Of a DNA stretch of 8,948 nucleotides, positions 6,596 through 8,948 are shown one piece after another; the stretch's first letter is position 1, and each line of letters opens with the position of its first letter. The notes beneath the pieces are model-generated. The model was not told the DNA's origin and did no database searches. It saw only the letters and a list, made by a program, of their open reading frames with translations. Source of the DNA: Desulfuromonas sp. SDB (GTDB taxonomy: Bacteria > SDB-A); the NCBI GenBank assembly GCA_001412365.1, contig LKUE01000344.1:1-8948 (forward strand), written 5' to 3'. The translations under genes were made by a program, and so were the position numbers.

Positions 6596-7975
6596 ATGAT
6601 AAAAATTTTTAGTTTAATTAAAAAATTTATAATTTTTATATTGACATATCATTTAAGGAATTTTTTATTTTTTTTTATAATAATAATTCCCTTTTCATTG
6701 AAAGGATTATTTTTAAGTTATATATATCCGCATTATGCCATTCAGGATCAGATACTAACTGTTTACATTCTCGGTTCTGGTTTTTTATATAATACTAAAG
6801 TGATATTTCTCGGACCAGATAGTACAACCATTGTCCCCATAGAAATAAAAGCTGATTGGAACAAAATTGAATGTAGTTTAGATTTGGGTTATTCAATTTA
6901 TGGAAATTATTCAGTGATAGTATTTAATAATAACTTTTCAGATACTATGTGGAAATGCTTCAGGATTACAAAAAAATCGTATTTTCAAGGTCAATGGGTA
7001 GAAACAATAATTGGGTTAGGTGAAGCTCCCATGCTGGATGTTGAATTAATGGATGGTGATCATGACAATTTAGTGGAAGTATATGCTGCTTGCTACGATG
7101 ATAATTTGTATCATTTTAAGTTTGAACATAGTAAATGGAATATTTCATTAACCAAGGTTAGTACATGGGGATTGAATGGAGTGGTGGGAGGAGATTTTGA
7201 TAATAATGGTTTGTATGAGATTTATGTTGCATGCAGAGATCATTGTATTTATCAGATATTCTATAGTGGATTAGCTTGGGAATTGCAGAAAGTAGGAGAA
7301 TTAACTGATGAGGTCTGGTCTTTATATACAGGAGATGGTAATAATAACGGAATTATGGAAATCTATGCCGCCTGTGAAGACAGCCAAATATATCAATTTT
7401 CTCACATTAACGGTAAATGGGAAGGTGAGGTAATTGGAATGGGATTGGATGAAATGGAATCAGTGACGGTTGGAGATGGTGATAACGACGGAAGATTAGA
7501 AGTTTATGCTGCCTGTGATGATAATTCAATTTACAGATTTCAATATTCCCAAAAGCAATGGTGTACTGAAATTATAGGTTCTGGCTCCAATCAAATGGAA
7601 GATGTTTGTATTGGAGATGGGGATAATGATGGAACTCTAGAGTTATATACAGCATGCAGGGATAGGTATGTTTACCAATTTAAATATGAAAATGGTCAAT
7701 GGAATAAAAATGATTTGGGCTGCGGACAAGACGGTATATTAAGTGTTTGCGTGGGGGATGGAAATAATGATGGATTTTCTGAAATATATGCAGTTGGATT
7801 CGATGGATTTATTTATAAGTTTGAATGTAACCGTAATTCCTGGCAGAAAGAAATTATTGGTTTTACCAATAGCTCTTTAAGAGGAATTGAAGTGGGGGAT
7901 GTAGATAATGATGGATTTAATGAAATTATAGTTTCTTCTCTTAATTCCAAAATTTACATGTATAAATTATATTAA
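6596..7975 (+). CDS. Membrane-anchored IPT/TIG domain plus seven-repeat FG-GAP/VCBS-like beta-propeller protein
   Basis: This 459-residue protein is predicted to be surface-exposed or periplasmic. Residues about 9-43 are very hydrophobic (FIIFILTY, then FLFFFIIIIPF), a signal anchor or uncleaved signal sequence; there is no lipobox. Residues about 53-124 resemble an IPT/TIG immunoglobulin-like domain: YILGSGF opening, then an IYGNYSVIVFNNN strand and a closing CFRI. From W134 to the end are seven repeats spaced exactly 47 residues apart. Each starts with Trp and contains a DxDxDG-type loop with Glu at loop position 9, then an Y-A-A-C-type strand and IYxF. In integrins and FG-GAP/VCBS proteins such loops bind calcium, and seven repeats predict a closed seven-bladed propeller. 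The ligand is unknown; carbohydrate, protein or adhesion roles are possible. Translation starts from a consensus ribosome binding site, and the gene ends at a strong hairpin. It may be a monocistronic unit or follow the small membrane protein gene. Confidence 0.85.
   Translation: MIKIFSLIKKFIIFILTYHLRNFLFFFIIIIPFSLKGLFLSYIYPHYAIQDQILTVYILGSGFLYNTKVIFLGPDSTTIVPIEIKADWNKIECSLDLGYSIYGNYSVIVFNNNFSDTMWKCFRITKKSYFQGQWVETIIGLGEAPMLDVELMDGDHDNLVEVYAACYDDNLYHFKFEHSKWNISLTKVSTWGLNGVVGGDFDNNGLYEIYVACRDHCIYQIFYSGLAWELQKVGELTDEVWSLYTGDGNNNGIMEIYAACEDSQIYQFSHINGKWEGEVIGMGLDEMESVTVGDGDNDGRLEVYAACDDNSIYRFQYSQKQWCTEIIGSGSNQMEDVCIGDGDNDGTLELYTACRDRYVYQFKYENGQWNKNDLGCGQDGILSVCVGDGNNDGFSEIYAVGFDGFIYKFECNRNSWQKEIIGFTNSSLRGIEVGDVDNDGFNEIIVSSLNSKIYMYKLY
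6995..7972 (+). repeat. Seven 47-residue (141-base) protein-coding repeats, predicted propeller blades
   Basis: Repeats start at W134, W181, W228, W275, W322, W369 and W416, that is bases 6995, 7136, 7277, 7418, 7559, 7700 and 7841; the last is 44 residues and ends the protein. The calcium-type loops begin at D153, D200, D247, D294, D341, D388 and D435, all exactly 47 apart; the position-9 Glu follows at 161, 208, 255, 302, 349, 396 and 443. Loop sequences are DGDHDN, DFDNNG, DGNNNG, DGDNDG, DGDNDG, DGNNDG and DVDNDG. There are no insertions or deletions between units. Codons differ widely between repeats even where the residues match, so this is an old, selected repeat and not a recent DNA duplication. 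Confidence 0.93.
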
Positions 7976-7980
7976 TTATT

Positions 7981-8016
7981 AAAAGGGGGTCCCCCTCAGG
8001 GGGTACTCCCCCTTTT
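7981..8016. terminator. Bidirectional intrinsic terminator with alternative G5/C5 hairpins
   Basis: AAAAGGGGG (7981-7989) pairs with CCCCCTTTT (8008-8016) around an inner CCCCC TCA GGGGG (7991-8003). AGGGGG TACT CCCCCT (7998-8013) is an alternative compact hairpin. T-rich sequence follows on both strands, so it can end the propeller transcript (+) five bases after its stop and the converging peptidase transcript (-) six bases after its stop. Confidence 0.88.
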
Positions 8017-8021
8017 AATTT

Positions 8022-8948
8022 CTATTTTACTACCCTCTCTGTCCGCACCGGCAATGTTTGAGGATAAGTGGCCAGGGTAGCTATTTCTGTGGAAATGTAA
8101 TTTACTCTTTCCTCCGGAGAAGGATGTGCTCCGTAATGGTCTCCCACTCCTTCATTTAATTTTCCAATGATATTGATCAATTCATAGGGATTGTAGCCAG
8201 TTTTAGTCATCAGATGTACTGCATAGATATCTGCAGCTTTTTCCTGATCCTGATTGTAGGCATTTTCCCATAATCCCATCATCCCATCTACGATGGTGGA
8301 AAATATTTCATCGGTAGAAGTATTGATGATCTCGTCAACAAACCAATCGGGAAGTTTGTCCAGAGCTTCCTGCGCTTTCTGCTTTGCTGCTGGTCCGCCG
8401 TATTCCTCAGCCAGTTTAATCAGAGAAATCAATCTTTGCTTGGAATCAATTGAATTTACTGCATCTTTGTGAATAACATGACCGATCTCATGAGCAAGTA
8501 TGGCTGCAATTTGATCTTCATTTTCACAAGCTTCTATCATCCCGGTGGTAATAAAGATGAAACCTCCGGGGGTGGCAATGGCGTTTTTATTAGATCCTTC
8601 CACCACAATAAAAATAAATCCGGAGAACAAATCATCTCTGTCTGCCTGTGACATCACTGCCAGGGATTGACCGATTTCATTGACGTACATGCTGAGTTGG
8701 TCATTTTCAGTGGTTTTATTTTGATATTGGTTGAGTATGTTTGCTGCACAAGTTCTTCCCAGGTAATATTCCTGTTCGGGTGTGTAACCTTCCGCAAATA
8801 CTTGTAATGCCTCATTGATATCTTGAGCAATTGCTAAATAATCACCTACCGGTCCGGGAATATCCACCGGTATATCCACCCCCACATCAGGCCAGGCGGA
8901 AAGTTGAATTACACAGATGAATATAAAAAATGATGTTGATAATAATTT
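8022..8948 (-). CDS. Secreted M48 family zinc metallopeptidase, start beyond the right edge
   Basis: This is a zinc endopeptidase of the M48 family, the group of periplasmic BepA/LoiP-type proteases and of Ste24/HtpX. HEIGH (bases 8478-8492) gives the two zinc histidines and catalytic Glu. The third ligand is in the downstream helix QDQEKAADIYAVHLM (bases about 8208-8252), E of EKAAD. HPSPEERV (about 8103-8126) is the family's conserved His-Pro segment after the core. Upstream, TPGGFIFITTGMI (about 8534-8572) is the usual edge strand. The frame stays open through 8948. Codons at 8886-8948 encode a hydrophobic stretch, FFIFICVIQLSA then WPD, which looks like a signal peptide cut near LSA/WPD. 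The GTG at 8885 is therefore inside the gene and the true start is outside the window. No lipobox is seen. At least 309 residues are present. Likely role: quality control or processing of exported proteins. It converges on the propeller gene across a shared terminator. Confidence 0.93.
   Translation of the reverse strand, partial: KLLSTSFFIFICVIQLSAWPDVGVDIPVDIPGPVGDYLAIAQDINEALQVFAEGYTPEQEYYLGRTCAANILNQYQNKTTENDQLSMYVNEIGQSLAVMSQADRDDLFSGFIFIVVEGSNKNAIATPGGFIFITTGMIEACENEDQIAAILAHEIGHVIHKDAVNSIDSKQRLISLIKLAEEYGGPAAKQKAQEALDKLPDWFVDEIINTSTDEIFSTIVDGMMGLWENAYNQDQEKAADIYAVHLMTKTGYNPYELINIIGKLNEGVGDHYGAHPSPEERVNYISTEIATLATYPQTLPVRTERVVK

Noticed and set aside
6641-6646. Perfect TTGACA as a -35 promoter box
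   Set aside because: It lies inside the propeller coding sequence and has no -10 box at 16-18 bases.
7052-7930. Dockerin or EF-hand domain, from the DxDxDG loops
   Set aside because: Dockerins have two loops about 24-35 residues apart; here there are seven at 47 residues within beta-rich, Trp-marked units, which fits a propeller.
6995-7972. CRISPR array or DNA tandem repeat
   Set aside because: The 141-base period is a protein repeat; codons differ greatly between units and there are no identical repeats with spacers.
8469-8651. 60-codon + strand frame within the peptidase gene
   Set aside because: It is antisense to the HEIGH-containing region of a clear M48 peptidase, with no ribosome site.

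Overview
This is an AT-rich bacterial window with three parts: a cell-surface polysaccharide operon, a poorly populated spacer, and a group of envelope or secreted proteins. The organism cannot be named from the sequence. A sigma-54-type activator, an O-antigen-ligase-like protein and a polyprenyl-phosphate sugar-1-phosphate transferase suggest a low-GC bacterium that makes lipid-linked surface glycans, probably diderm and possibly from an uncultured anaerobic phylum. That placement is inference.

Region 1 (1-5834, all + strand) reads as one transcription unit. It begins inside the last part of a sigma-54-dependent response regulator: the end of the AAA+ domain plus a Fis-type helix-turn-helix. 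The O-antigen ligase/polymerase-like membrane protein overlaps it by 11 bases. A WecA/MraY-type glycosyltransferase follows with a one-base stop/start overlap. Then come a flavoprotein of the UDP-galactopyranose-mutase/amine-oxidase type (19-base gap) and a GT4 glycosyltransferase (4-base gap). Together they could prime a glycan on the lipid carrier, modify or supply a sugar, extend the chain, and polymerise it or ligate it to an acceptor. The regulator at the head suggests control of, or by, an extracytoplasmic signal.

Region 2 (5835-6595) has little annotated coding. On the minus strand at 5854-6066 there is an open frame for a small two-helix membrane protein. It has a very strong Shine-Dalgarno sequence but no ordinary start codon, so it is either a decayed gene or one with a non-standard or damaged start. 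On the + strand, 6264-6479 encodes a 71-residue single-span membrane protein with a highly charged tail.

Region 3 (6596-8948) holds two convergent genes separated by a G5/C5 hairpin terminator (7981-8016) that can work in both directions. The + strand gene encodes a membrane-anchored protein with an IPT/TIG-like domain followed by seven repeats spaced exactly 47 residues apart, each with an integrin-like calcium loop; this is predicted to be a seven-bladed beta-propeller. The minus-strand gene is a secreted M48 zinc metallopeptidase. Its reading frame stays open to the right edge and includes a signal peptide there, so its true start lies outside the window.

The most notable items are the exceptionally regular propeller with its conserved ring of cysteines, and the start-less small membrane ORF on the minus strand.
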